64,000 bases of DNA, taken from contig NC_067203.1 of NCBI RefSeq assembly GCF_026262505.1, forward strand, positions 16,566,392 through 16,630,391, in the 5' to 3' direction. Both the position numbers and the translations under genes were made by a program. The notes under the pieces were generated by a model that ran no database searches, was not told the origin of the DNA, and saw only the letters and a list, made by a program, of their open reading frames with translations. Positions within the stretch are counted from its first letter, which is position 1, and every line of letters starts with the position of its first letter. Positions 9,559-19,309 of the stretch are shown here, one piece after another. Source of the DNA: Trichomonas vaginalis G3 (lineage: Eukaryota; Parabasalia; Trichomonadida; Trichomonadidae).

Positions 9559-10310
9559 TTATCGGCATAACATTAAAGGTAAAAACAATACAGAAGGTAT
9601 CCAATTTCCACCCACTAAACATGTGATCTTTATTTCCTTTTTACACCCAAGAGCTTCATGATTAATTTCTGTGAGATTTCCAAAAAATTCGACTTGATCA
9701 ATATCCGGACCATAATTGTAGGAATTTTCACATGTGGAATGAATTGATTTGAATTTAAAACACCTTACTTCAGTTTTATTAGTTTCGAACAAAAATTGTC
9801 TCGTTTCTAGTCGCATCATATTTGCGAAATATTCTTGGTATCCAAAATAATTATTTCCATCAGTACTAACTTCAATACCAAATTGAAGAGGCCTGCAGCT
9901 CCAATTTGTTGCGGTTATTTCAAATGATTCAATTGTAAGCGAATGAAACGGGAAACATACAGAAAAATATCCGGCTATCTTAGTTGCTACCCAATATGAT
10001 TCAGCTGAATAATCAAAATCAAAAGCTTTTTCAATTGTATGAGGACCTATATGATCTGATTCTCGTAGAACTAAGTATTTGGGATATAAGAACGTATATG
10101 TGTCAAACAAATAATGCAAAATTCCATTTTTTGGCGAATAGCCAAAGTACAAACTGGAGTTAGCAGTTTTTTACAGTTACAGATCCAGTTCTTACGGGCG
10201 TGCATACATATACATTGCTCGCTAAATTCTCTTAAATTTTGTTGAAGCAAAGCCCCTATTTGGAGTTATTATCCACCTCGATATTTTTGTTTATGATTCT
10301 CTATACTAGG
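9559..10310 (-). pseudogene. Discoidin-like protein, copy 3
   Basis: The main frame (10152-9559) gives 197 residues very close to copy 1 (LYFGYSPKNGILHYLFDTY, RPLQFGIEVS, GPDIDQVEFFGNLTE), also with a hydrophobic C-terminus (LFLPLMLC). Upstream, to about 10310, the sequence still aligns with copy 1's Cys-rich part but is more eroded. The A6 run near 10170 that breaks copy 1 is identical here, so the break either predates the duplication or is a tolerated slip site. Confidence 0.6.
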
Positions 10311-10536
10311 GGCATAAATTGAGACGTGAAAAATTAATTAAACTCATTTTCCTTCGTACAGTTTCTAATTCAAATTTTTGATAGAAGTTCTCTCAATACT
10401 GAGAAAGAATAAACGAGAAGGAGACTTTACATAGGAAAATGTGTTTAAACGTAAACATAATTTCCTTTAATGACTTAATTTTAACCCAAGTTATGACATT
10501 TGATATCTTTACATATCCTTTTTTGCTCGACGGAGG

Positions 10537-10655
10537 TGATAACACTCAAAATATTATAGATGATATGTGATTAAAGATTTAAACCAGGATTAAAATTACC
10601 AAGAAATGAATATATTACTGGTATAGGATATACATTTCATTTAGTAGTGTTATCA
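10537..10655. repeat. Inverted repeat TGATAACACT ... AGTGTTATCA upstream of gene B
   Basis: Paralogue of the 8738-8855 structure; arms are identical, spacing 119 bp. It ends 78 bp before the ATG of gene B, so a promoter role is possible. It also holds the only notable feature of the spacer 10311-10733. Confidence 0.5.
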
Positions 10656-10733
10656 TCAAAATACATTCATTCAATCGCTATGGAAAAGAAGTAAAAAGAT
10701 TTTGAATTCAAACGAATTGTCACATTTTCAAAA

Positions 10734-12191
10734 ATGAGTGAAGAATCTCTTAATATTAAAGTGTTTAAAAAGCTCTCAAATAAGCATTTTCAAGAAGGAT
10801 TAGACCGTGCTCCTTCGATGCTTAAACCAAAACAAGTCACTTCATTTTATCAAACAGTTCTTGCTCATTTCCAGAAAGGAGAAATACCATTTGAAATAGG
10901 TGATTCAATTCTTAAGACTATATACAAATGTTTGAAAGTAAAAGAAAATATACCTCCATTTATTGAAGGTCAATTTGCAGCTTTATTACCATTAAAACAA
11001 ACCAATTTACTTCCAACAGTCTTTGATATATTCCATGTAATAATTTCTTCCGATCCAACTATTGTAGATGAAACATTTTCACAAATAATGCCAACATTAA
11101 TCAAATTCGATGCAAAGAAATCATTAACACTCATCGCACTATACTGCCAGCAATTCAGTGAAATAGATAATCCATGGCCAATGGTTGATTTGCTTATTCA
11201 AGAAGCAGCAAATTTCAATCAGCCTCAAATAGCTTCAGATTACATTTCTCTCTTATCATTTTTGAACAAGCGATTCATAGAATACAGAAATGGCCGTGCG
11301 CAGCATTGCTGGAACCAAGTTATGTCGATGTTAAACACAACAGACAAAAAGACGATTGTTTCATGTTACGGAGGCCTCTGTGCCATTGCTGATGGCTTTA
11401 CAGGAGGCACTTTCCAGATAGAATTAATTGCTACCCACCTTTTGATACCTGAAATTCAAGATCCAGCACTTTCTCTCCTTAATTTCGCAACTCTCAACGA
11501 AAAAGATGCCGGAAACAAGAAGTTAATACAATCCCTGATGCAAATAGCTGAAAAGAATGTTCGTGCGTCCCTAGTTTTGATGAAACTCGCATATAATTCA
11601 AACTCAGCGTCCACAGCGATCTTTTCTACACCGGGATGGATGCAGAAACCATTACCAACGATGATTGATACACTTAGAATCTTCCTTGTCATACTTCGAC
11701 ATAAAAATATCAGAGAATCCGTTGCAGAAAGCACGAACTTCGTTGATTTCCTCAAAAGCATCATCTCATTGGATAAACCAGGCGTTGTTCCTATTGCTTG
11801 TACAATAATTCGAAGAGTTCCACTGTCAAAAGATTTAATTACTCAAATGTCGTATTCCGGGTTCTTAGATTCCTTCTATAATGCACCAGATGAGAATGAT
11901 GATGGTCTTACACAGCATTCCAAGCTCCTTTTGACTGATACTATTTGCAGAGTGACTTTTGTCAAAGATTACGTTCTAATGTGCGACAAAATCAACAATA
12001 TTATAGTATCTAATGGTGAATTTGCAGATGCAGCAGCTCTTGTTGCTATAAGACTCTGCAAATATCCGAAATGCAAGGCTAGAATGAAAGAACTCAAATT
12101 AGATCAGCATTTCAAGAAAGTTGAAGGAGGTGGAAAGATGGCATCAACTGCAAAGAAGTTCTTGAAGGCAATTAATGGCTCTGAAGAATAA
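10734..12191 (+). CDS. ARM/HEAT-like helical protein (gene B)
   Basis: A 485-residue protein that is almost entirely alpha-helical, with repeated amphipathic helix pairs (for example FDIFHVIISSDPTIVDETF, LNFATLNEKDAGNKKLIQSL, ALVAIRLCKYPKCKARM) typical of armadillo or HEAT solenoids. No catalytic motif is seen. I do not recognise a specific family; the pattern suggests a cytosolic scaffold. The ATG at 10734 precedes the conserved block. The first ~240 coding bases are duplicated at 8919-9150 with no difference I can find, while the flanking spacer differs. Confidence 0.8.
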   Translation: MSEESLNIKVFKKLSNKHFQEGLDRAPSMLKPKQVTSFYQTVLAHFQKGEIPFEIGDSILKTIYKCLKVKENIPPFIEGQFAALLPLKQTNLLPTVFDIFHVIISSDPTIVDETFSQIMPTLIKFDAKKSLTLIALYCQQFSEIDNPWPMVDLLIQEAANFNQPQIASDYISLLSFLNKRFIEYRNGRAQHCWNQVMSMLNTTDKKTIVSCYGGLCAIADGFTGGTFQIELIATHLLIPEIQDPALSLLNFATLNEKDAGNKKLIQSLMQIAEKNVRASLVLMKLAYNSNSASTAIFSTPGWMQKPLPTMIDTLRIFLVILRHKNIRESVAESTNFVDFLKSIISLDKPGVVPIACTIIRRVPLSKDLITQMSYSGFLDSFYNAPDENDDGLTQHSKLLLTDTICRVTFVKDYVLMCDKINNIIVSNGEFADAAALVAIRLCKYPKCKARMKELKLDQHFKKVEGGGKMASTAKKFLKAINGSEE

Positions 12192-12435
12192 TATTTGTAA
12201 TTTTTTGTTTTGTAACAAACGAGTTTTAAATAAAATTTATATTTTGTGTTTTGTTTACTTACAGTTGTTTTAACTTACAAACTCTTTAAATTAATTTTTG
12301 GATAAAAATACCAATAGAAATCATGAATTTTATTAATACCAAATATCTTATATTAACCAATTAAAGATATTTGTTCAACTTAAAATCCTTAACTCTAAGT
12401 CTGGATGAAGATTTATAAATAAACGTGCACTTTTG

Positions 12436-15400
12436 ATGAATGAAAAGCATATTTATCTGCAATGGATTCAGAATTTGCTGATAGATGGCTACAAATCCTT
12501 TTCTTTATCACCAAATGTCAATCGCAATATAAGCAGTCAAGCTCATTCTTTAATATCAGAGAATATCGATCTAATATTTGCAAAAATTCCAGATAATTTC
12601 AAAGATACTACACTATTTAAGCTCGCAATTTGCATGATTGATCAGAAATTCCCAATCGAATTCAACAATTTACAGCGAATTTTAGATTATATTTCAAAAG
12701 AAATGCCAATTTCAAATTTTTCACGTCAACTTTACGAAAAAAGTAAAATGCCCGAGATAGATAAACTAGGTGCTCTTATTGTTGAATACTACATTCGAGT
12801 AAAATTCGATCCAAACTGGAAGAAAAGTCTTCGAAATAACTACTCTCTTATCGACATTGAATCTGCATTACTAAATTGGATAAACAATAACATACACAAG
12901 AATCTTGTACCTCCAGGCTTATCCTTTACAGAGATAGTAGGAAGTGGCCAATTCTGTGCTGCTTTCTTTGCAAAATACAGAAGAAGTATCATCATGTTAA
13001 AAAAAGTTAAATTCGGAAAAAATTTAACTACAATAGATAAAATAAACAATTGGAAAGAGCTTGAAGTTGCGCTAAATACATATAGAGTTAAGAAACCAAT
13101 TATGCCTGAAATAGAAAATAGAATTTGCATGATTTGCTTTGTAATTGACTTTTATTCCGCAGTCAAAGAAAAAGAAGTTGAAGATGTTGTTGAACTTCAA
13201 GAACCAATGTTTTTAACAACCAAAAATGATTTTCAGATCTCAGAAACAAATGCTCTTGAATTTGGGGAATCAAATACTGAGAATTCAGAATCAATTAAAG
13301 CTGACAAATCTAAATCAAACAATCAAGCTTTTTCTGAAAAATTTCATCTTGAAATACCAAGTAATTTTGAAAGAATTAATACAAATTCAACTTCAAATAC
13401 ATATATTAAACAAACAACATCACAAAATAGCACAAACAATCAAATAAACACAGATAATTTTCAGTTTCAATTCCTCAAAATTCCTCATTTAACATCAACA
13501 AAACAAAGTAATTCTCCACAACCAGAAAGTTCGAAATCAAAACCAATTGCTGATAATAAAAACACACAAAATTTTGACAATATTTCTGATGATAAACAAA
13601 ATGAAACAAAAGAAAATAATGAAATATTTGATGAATCAAAACAAAAACAGACTAAAATCAATGATGAATCAAATCAAAGGCAGATTAATATGAATGATGA
13701 ATCAAATCAAAGACAGACTAATATGAATTATGATAAATTCACAACTAATAATGATAAACCACAACATAAACAGAAAGAAAAATCAAATCAATTAGGAGCA
13801 AGTTCTAATAATAAAACAGATGACGCAAGGTTTGAATATTTGAAGAAAGGAAAACATAGTAAAAAGTTGACAATTGACCTAAATCAATCTTTGCAGAATG
13901 TAGAGATGACTGAAGTTGCTACAAATACAGACAGTACAAGAAAATATGATAATGATAAACAAACTTATTATAATGATGAAAAACCAAAGAAAAAGACTCT
14001 TCGTAATTTCATTGATGAACAAGACAACAGAAGAAAGATTCCAGAAAGAGTTCCTTTGAGATTAATGAGAGAGGATGATGATTCTCCAAGAGTTGATTTA
14101 GACAAAATAGCAAAACAAAAATGGATGCAATCAATTCCTAAAACAGAATTCGAATTTACACCAACGCATCAAATTGTTGTTGATCCTTCTAAGAAAGATA
14201 ACAAAGCATCTTTTACTTCTTCTGTTGTAGTTGCACCTCCTATTGACAAAGCAAAGAAAACAAAGAACATTTCTTTTGTTCCAAAAGATTTCTTTGAAGA
14301 AGATTCATTTGATACATTTGTAAATTCAATTGTTGACAAAATCAAAGATAGACAAAACGAATTAGCTTTGATTCAACAAGAGAATATCAATGAAAATGTT
14401 CAACCAACTCCAAATATATACAGACCAAGAGTTTTCTATGAAAGTTCTTCTGAAAGTGATGATGATTCTAAAGATCCTCTTTTCGATTTAGATAAATTAG
14501 TTTCAAAACCAGAAAACGCTCCAATTTATCAAAAGATTTCAAAAGAGAAAGAAGAAAAACTTTTATCAAATGTAAGAAGATTAAGCTCCAATTCATATTT
14601 AATTTCGAAATCTTCAAAGCCAAAGAACTTTGAAAAATACAACAATCCTAAAATAAACATTCCACAACAACCAGAAAAGAAGCAACAAATTATTAATAAA
14701 GAAGAAAAATCCAAATCAGAAGATATAATAAAGAAAGAACAATCATCTAAAGAAATTATTAATAAAGAAGAGAAAATCAAATCAGAAGTATCTAAAGAAA
14801 ATAAAACTAAAATATTAGAAATAGAAAACAAAGAAGAAAAGAAACCAGTACAGATATCAAATAGTGAAGATTCATCTGAAGTTTCCTTTGATGAAACTCC
14901 TACAAGAATTAATAATAAATTAAGTGATTCTGAAAGTGATAATAATGAAGATACAATGCAACTTTCATTGACTTTACCTTTGACATCTACACAAGAAATA
15001 GAGAAAAACAAACAAGCAAAGATGAAAGAATCATCAAGCGAAAGTCATCAAAATAATAATGAAGTAATGTCACCAATCTCAAAAACAGCTTCATTATTAT
15101 CGCCTATATCGAAACCGGCATCATTGAGCTTCTCAAATGATTCCTATTCTGACATTCAAAATAAGAAGGAACAAAAAGAAGTCGAATCTCCAATAAAAGA
15201 AGAACCAACTCTTAATGAAGAAGAAATATTAAAGAACCAGACATGGGAAGAAGATAAATCAGGAGATAATATCGTTACTTTTGAATATCCAGCACTTTAT
15301 CAGAATCAAAACTCAATTGCTCCATTGATTCCTGAAGAAAGTCCAAGAATTTCAACAAATAATGCTTTTCCAAAAGAAGAAGTTAAACAACAAATTCATA

Positions 15401-16413
15401 ATGAAAACCCAGAAAAAGAGAAGAAGAAAATTACTAAATCAGGAATTCCTGTTAGAAAAGAAATTCCAAAGAAAACAGAAGAAGAAAAAGAAGAACAAGC
15501 AAATGATATTCTTGAAGAACTTGATAATTATGCTCAACCAGATTATAAACATCCTCCTCATATTGAACAAAGAAAACCTAAACCAAAAGAAAATGAACCA
15601 CAAAAGGAAATCGAAAATGCAGAGTTAAAAGTTACTAATTTCCAAGCCAAGTTACAAAAACCAACTTCTGAAGAAAAACCAAAACAAATTACTTCTACAA
15701 AAGAAGTACCAAAAACTAATAATAATATTGTTGATGAAAAAGCAAATAAGAAACCAGAGAAACCTCCACAAATACAGGTAAATAACAATACAAAGATCGA
15801 TGCTCCACAAAAGAATAATATTATTACTCCTTCTGAAGTTAAAGATATATTAATTCCTGCACTTCTTTCACCAATATTCAAAAATGAGCAAAATTCATCA
15901 AATTCATCAAAATTGGAAGAAAACAGACCTCCACCAATCTTATCATCATTCTCAAAGAACAATGACGATGATGACATTATTATTCAGAGTGTTTCATCAA
16001 GTTCTTCTATGGAAGTTGCTATGACTCCAACAGGAACAACACAAAACAAATTAAAACTAGAACCATTAAGAGCCAGTGTTGATCCTAAAGCTTCAACAGA
16101 TAGAAGAGTTAGTTTCTTGCCAGAGTTCTGTCATCCAATGACAAGAACTCAGTGGCTTGAAGATCTGAAGAATCAGAAAAAGCTAAAGAGACTAGCTAGA
16201 GCTGCAGCACCAAAATCAAGAACAAGAGATCAATATCCTCCAAAAGCAGAAATTCCTAAAACTGCAAACAGCAAAAAATCTCTTCTTCCTGACGCAAAAC
16301 CACCAGGAGAGAGAATGAAATCAAGTATGAAGAAAGTAAAACATAGCCATGAAGATGATGACATTCTTAATTCAACACAAACATTAACATTGTCCGATGT
16401 CGGACTATTATAA
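12436..16413 (+). CDS. Large disordered protein with possible CH-like N-terminal domain
   Basis: About 1325 residues. The ATG at 12436 is preferred over the in-frame TTG just before it. Residues 1-250 are folded and helical; the segment ALLNWINN ... MLKKVKFGKNLTTIDKINNW recalls a calponin-homology domain of the CAMSAP type, but this is a weak, by-eye call. Residues 260-1220 are low complexity, rich in Lys, Glu, Asn, Ser and Gln, with short near-repeats (NDESNQRQ, INKEEK). A short basic block near the C-terminus (RRVSFLPEFCHPMTRTQW, then KKLKRLARAAA) is probably a binding motif. It could be a cytoskeletal or microtubule-associated protein. It converges with the ArfGAP gene at 16927. Confidence 0.75.
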   Translation: MNEKHIYLQWIQNLLIDGYKSFSLSPNVNRNISSQAHSLISENIDLIFAKIPDNFKDTTLFKLAICMIDQKFPIEFNNLQRILDYISKEMPISNFSRQLYEKSKMPEIDKLGALIVEYYIRVKFDPNWKKSLRNNYSLIDIESALLNWINNNIHKNLVPPGLSFTEIVGSGQFCAAFFAKYRRSIIMLKKVKFGKNLTTIDKINNWKELEVALNTYRVKKPIMPEIENRICMICFVIDFYSAVKEKEVEDVVELQEPMFLTTKNDFQISETNALEFGESNTENSESIKADKSKSNNQAFSEKFHLEIPSNFERINTNSTSNTYIKQTTSQNSTNNQINTDNFQFQFLKIPHLTSTKQSNSPQPESSKSKPIADNKNTQNFDNISDDKQNETKENNEIFDESKQKQTKINDESNQRQINMNDESNQRQTNMNYDKFTTNNDKPQHKQKEKSNQLGASSNNKTDDARFEYLKKGKHSKKLTIDLNQSLQNVEMTEVATNTDSTRKYDNDKQTYYNDEKPKKKTLRNFIDEQDNRRKIPERVPLRLMREDDDSPRVDLDKIAKQKWMQSIPKTEFEFTPTHQIVVDPSKKDNKASFTSSVVVAPPIDKAKKTKNISFVPKDFFEEDSFDTFVNSIVDKIKDRQNELALIQQENINENVQPTPNIYRPRVFYESSSESDDDSKDPLFDLDKLVSKPENAPIYQKISKEKEEKLLSNVRRLSSNSYLISKSSKPKNFEKYNNPKINIPQQPEKKQQIINKEEKSKSEDIIKKEQSSKEIINKEEKIKSEVSKENKTKILEIENKEEKKPVQISNSEDSSEVSFDETPTRINNKLSDSESDNNEDTMQLSLTLPLTSTQEIEKNKQAKMKESSSESHQNNNEVMSPISKTASLLSPISKPASLSFSNDSYSDIQNKKEQKEVESPIKEEPTLNEEEILKNQTWEEDKSGDNIVTFEYPALYQNQNSIAPLIPEESPRISTNNAFPKEEVKQQIHNENPEKEKKKITKSGIPVRKEIPKKTEEEKEEQANDILEELDNYAQPDYKHPPHIEQRKPKPKENEPQKEIENAELKVTNFQAKLQKPTSEEKPKQITSTKEVPKTNNNIVDEKANKKPEKPPQIQVNNNTKIDAPQKNNIITPSEVKDILIPALLSPIFKNEQNSSNSSKLEENRPPPILSSFSKNNDDDDIIIQSVSSSSSMEVAMTPTGTTQNKLKLEPLRASVDPKASTDRRVSFLPEFCHPMTRTQWLEDLKNQKKLKRLARAAAPKSRTRDQYPPKAEIPKTANSKKSLLPDAKPPGERMKSSMKKVKHSHEDDDILNSTQTLTLSDVGLL

Positions 16414-16926
16414 TATAATTATATTGTATTTTATTTGTTATATATTGTAAATATGTTATATATTAGTAACTGAACTATTCATTAGAGTTTTGCATGAATA
16501 ATTCCTGAATTATCAATTTAATTCTAATTCAATGCAAATATATATATAGTTTTCAATTCATGTTTCATCCTTTATAACTAAACTTCCAAGAATTGTTATC
16601 TTGAAACCAATAATCTATGAATACAAAGAATAATTTAAAGTATTCGAGTTTTCATTGAAGAATTGAAGATATATATGAACAAAATATCTGATAAAGCATT
16701 CACTTGATACCATTTTCAATAGATCTTGAAGAATTTTGAAAGAATTATTTATAATTTTATTAAAAAAAGAAGAGAAAATAATATGCAAAGCTAAGTAATA
16801 GTTTAATAGACGAAAAATAAAGTCAAATAGGAATGAAGAAATAAAATAAAGTCAAAGAACCAATTATAATTAGTTCTAAAAAAATAAAACAATAAATAAA
16901 TAAAACACAACAACAACAATTAATAA
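16414..16926. other. Spacer between convergent genes
   Basis: About 510 bases of AT-rich sequence with A/T-rich 3' ends of two convergent genes. No RNA gene, repeat or further coding signal was seen. Confidence 0.5.
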
Positions 16927-18687
16927 TTAATTGTCTTTCAATAGTTCTGGTGGTGGAATTAAGTCAATGTGAGGCAATTCTTTCGCTGATCTCCTTGAAG
17001 AGTTTGCTTCTTTCATTGATCCAATGACAGAAAGCAATTTATCCTTGTCTCCGCAGATAGAATCGATCATTTGTTTGGTCGTCCTCTGCTTCCTTGCGTT
17101 CGACTTCCTCTCTTCAATTACGTCGTGGTCGACGAATTTGTTGACGTCGAAATAAATTGGTTTGATTTCTGGATGAGGAAGGATGAAAGAGTCCATTCCG
17201 TTGAATGGGCAGGCGTTATCAAGCATGTCGACAATCTCTGTGTGTCCTCTAACTGTTGCAATGGAAAGTGCATCGTATTTCTCGTTGACACAGACTTTTG
17301 CACCTGATCTCAACAAAATATCGACAATTTCGACGTTTCCATGTGCTGCTGCGTAGTTCATGGCTGTCATACCTGCATCGTCGAGGACATCGCAGCCTTT
17401 GTCAGTTCCATACATAAGAATCTGGAAAAGAATTGGATTTCCGACAATTGCAGCCGCGTGCAATGGAGTAAATAATCTCTCGTTGTAGGCAGAGTCCATT
17501 CCACCGGAAATTGTCCATTCTAGAGTCTGGTCAATATCTTCATTTTGAACAGCTTTAATGATATCGATAGGATCGCTGTTGATAAACTTGTGGTTGCAGT
17601 ATTTGTCTTGGATGAACTGAATACGCTCTTGTTGGCTTGAATTTGGATTAATCTTCTTCGATTTGTCCAAATTGAACTCGAGAACTCTGTTTGCGCGCGA
17701 TGATCCAACAGCTTCCATTGTAAGGCGTTGGTATCTGTCGAGAGTGTCCAAAGTCAAATTCTTGACTCGAGAAATCTTCAATGGGAGGCCACGGTGTATG
17801 CCAGCGCATGCGTCGCACAGAGAGATACCCGTATTCAAGGAGACCCATGAAGCGTTTGTTTGGCCGCAATCAGCACATACCAAAGAACTGATTTCTTCTT
17901 CGATGATATCGTCACTGAACTGGCTGCTGAACTTATCGCTGGATCCGGTGAGGATTGGAGCATCACTTGCCAGCGGGAACGTTCCAGATTCTGTTGAATT
18001 AAGGTTAATGCCATTAGTGTGCTTTAACATGACGGAACATGAGCTGTAACGTCTGATTCCGCGGCCCTGAGGCTTCTGGTTGTTGTTGTTGTTGTTAAGT
18101 TCTGTGAAGATATTATTTTGGATAACTGCAAGCCAATGTTTCATGTCCCATTCGGTAAGCGCTTGGAATGTATAAGACCTTTCCTTTGTCTGTATCGTGA
18201 AACAGTGAGGACGGGCCGCATTTGGATCGGGTCTTACTGAAGAGTAGAGCAAAGAAATATCCTGTGGCTTCCTATCGATATCTTCGACACTCTTACTGTA
18301 TGTAAGGATGCAGTTAGAGATAATAAAGAAGCGCCTCTTCCAAGATACGGCCAACCTTCCGCATTTCTTCCAGAGATAGCCTTGCATGTTACGGGATTGA
18401 GTTCCTGGGAAAGGATTACGCATATGCTCCCAGAATCCTGGGAGAGATCCAGTTAAAATCTGTTTCGATTTTGCAGTCGACGAAGCGAGTTCGCTGAATC
18501 GGCGAGTAAACTCTGAAATGCGGGCAGAACATTTATCTATTGATGACTTAGAGCAGTCAATACTACCAAGAACAAATTTCATGGGATCGCAAACTGAACT
18601 AATGAAATTAGTCAACTGTGTGTTAGTAAATGTAAAAAATAGCGCAAAAGAAAGCATAAAATACGATTCCCTTTCATTTAAAAGCAA
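16927..18687 (-). CDS. PH-ArfGAP-ankyrin protein (ACAP-type, 3' part of split locus)
   Basis: 586 residues from a non-ATG opening. Residues 1-90 look like the last helix of a BAR domain (SYFMLSFALFFTFTNTQLTNFI). A PH domain spans about 100-195 (MQGYLWKKCGRL, WKRRFFIIS, HWLAVIQ). The ArfGAP zinc finger has Cys 271, 274, 291 and 294 (CADC...CDAC) and the arginine finger R299 in GIHRG. Ankyrin repeats follow at about 405-490 (FTPLHAAAIVGNP, MTAMNYAAAHGNVEIV). The order BAR-PH-ArfGAP-ANK is that of ACAP/centaurin-beta proteins, which stimulate GTP hydrolysis on Arf at membranes. The BAR domain's first part lies just upstream in another frame (18707-19309). Confidence 0.85.
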   Translation of the reverse strand: MLLNERESYFMLSFALFFTFTNTQLTNFISSVCDPMKFVLGSIDCSKSSIDKCSARISEFTRRFSELASSTAKSKQILTGSLPGFWEHMRNPFPGTQSRNMQGYLWKKCGRLAVSWKRRFFIISNCILTYSKSVEDIDRKPQDISLLYSSVRPDPNAARPHCFTIQTKERSYTFQALTEWDMKHWLAVIQNNIFTELNNNNNNQKPQGRGIRRYSSCSVMLKHTNGINLNSTESGTFPLASDAPILTGSSDKFSSQFSDDIIEEEISSLVCADCGQTNASWVSLNTGISLCDACAGIHRGLPLKISRVKNLTLDTLDRYQRLTMEAVGSSRANRVLEFNLDKSKKINPNSSQQERIQFIQDKYCNHKFINSDPIDIIKAVQNEDIDQTLEWTISGGMDSAYNERLFTPLHAAAIVGNPILFQILMYGTDKGCDVLDDAGMTAMNYAAAHGNVEIVDILLRSGAKVCVNEKYDALSIATVRGHTEIVDMLDNACPFNGMDSFILPHPEIKPIYFDVNKFVDHDVIEERKSNARKQRTTKQMIDSICGDKDKLLSVIGSMKEANSSRRSAKELPHIDLIPPPELLKDN

Positions 18688-18706
18688 ATGAGGGGTAAAA
18701 GTTAAT

Positions 18707-19309
18707 TTATATCTTTCTTTTTACGCCAGAAAATATACATACTATTGAAGGTATCAAGATTTGGAATTGAAGTTCGATATTTTCCATTTTGCTTGTGTAG
18801 TCGAAATAGGAAATTGCATTTTGAGCGTGAGCATCAATTAAAGGATCTTCGCTTGATGGTTTATCGATATCTTTTGCAGATAATGCTACATACTTTTCTT
18901 GGGAAGCCCTGTATGCATCATGAATTTTCTTATGATCATCATGGAATTTTTGGAGTTGAGCGAAATCTTTATTAACAAAATTAGTTATATCCTGTATTAT
19001 TTGGTTTTTCAATGTATCGAAATGGCATTGAAATCCACCGTTGATAATATCTAAAATACCTTTAAGCGAAGAATATGAATCGTCGTGCGTGATTATATCC
19101 ATTTCCGATAAACATCTTGCTATTTCTTCGAATGTTGAACCAATTTTATTACCAAGTTGGCAGTATGTATCTAAGTGATTTGTAATAATTCCCATAAGCT
19201 TGTTAATTTGCATAATATTTCTGAATCTCCTTTCCTGCTCAAGAAGATGGACAGGATCTTCGATGATATATGGGAGGCATTCGTCTGGGACACGAAAAAT
19301 ATCACCCAT
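18707..19309 (-). CDS. BAR-domain N-terminal part of the ACAP-type ArfGAP locus
   Basis: About 200 residues. The likely start is MGDIFRVPDEC at 19309, not the longer TTG-type opening at 19372; TCAATG precedes it. The sequence VHLLEQERRFRNIMQINKLMG, HLDTYCQLGN and FVNKDFAQLQKFHDDHKKIHDAY matches the first helices of an ACAP-type BAR domain. It runs to KMENIELQFQILIPSI and is then lost, while the continuing helix is found in the PH-ArfGAP frame. A GTATGT (a trichomonad-type donor) lies at 18742-18737, but no AG acceptor keeps the frame. One base less in the A5 run at 18719-18723 would join the two frames. A sequencing indel, a real frameshift or an unusual intron are all possible. Confidence 0.7.
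   Translation of the reverse strand: MGDIFRVPDECLPYIIEDPVHLLEQERRFRNIMQINKLMGIITNHLDTYCQLGNKIGSTFEEIARCLSEMDIITHDDSYSSLKGILDIINGGFQCHFDTLKNQIIQDITNFVNKDFAQLQKFHDDHKKIHDAYRASQEKYVALSAKDIDKPSSEDPLIDAHAQNAISYFDYTSKMENIELQFQILIPSIVCIFSGVKRKI

Larger units (their letters stand above)
9151..10979 (+). repeat. Tandem segmental duplication, unit 2
   Basis: Second unit of the A-to-B duplication: A 3' end (9151-9474), shared 3' flank, discoidin-like copy 3, spacer with inverted repeat, and the start of gene B up to 10979. It lacks the counterpart of discoidin copy 2. Confidence 0.85.

Noticed and set aside
18707-18745. A standard trichomonad intron joining the BAR and PH-ArfGAP frames
   Set aside because: GTATGT is present, but none of the AGs downstream keeps the reading frame without a stop, and no ACTAAC-type branch/acceptor motif is seen.
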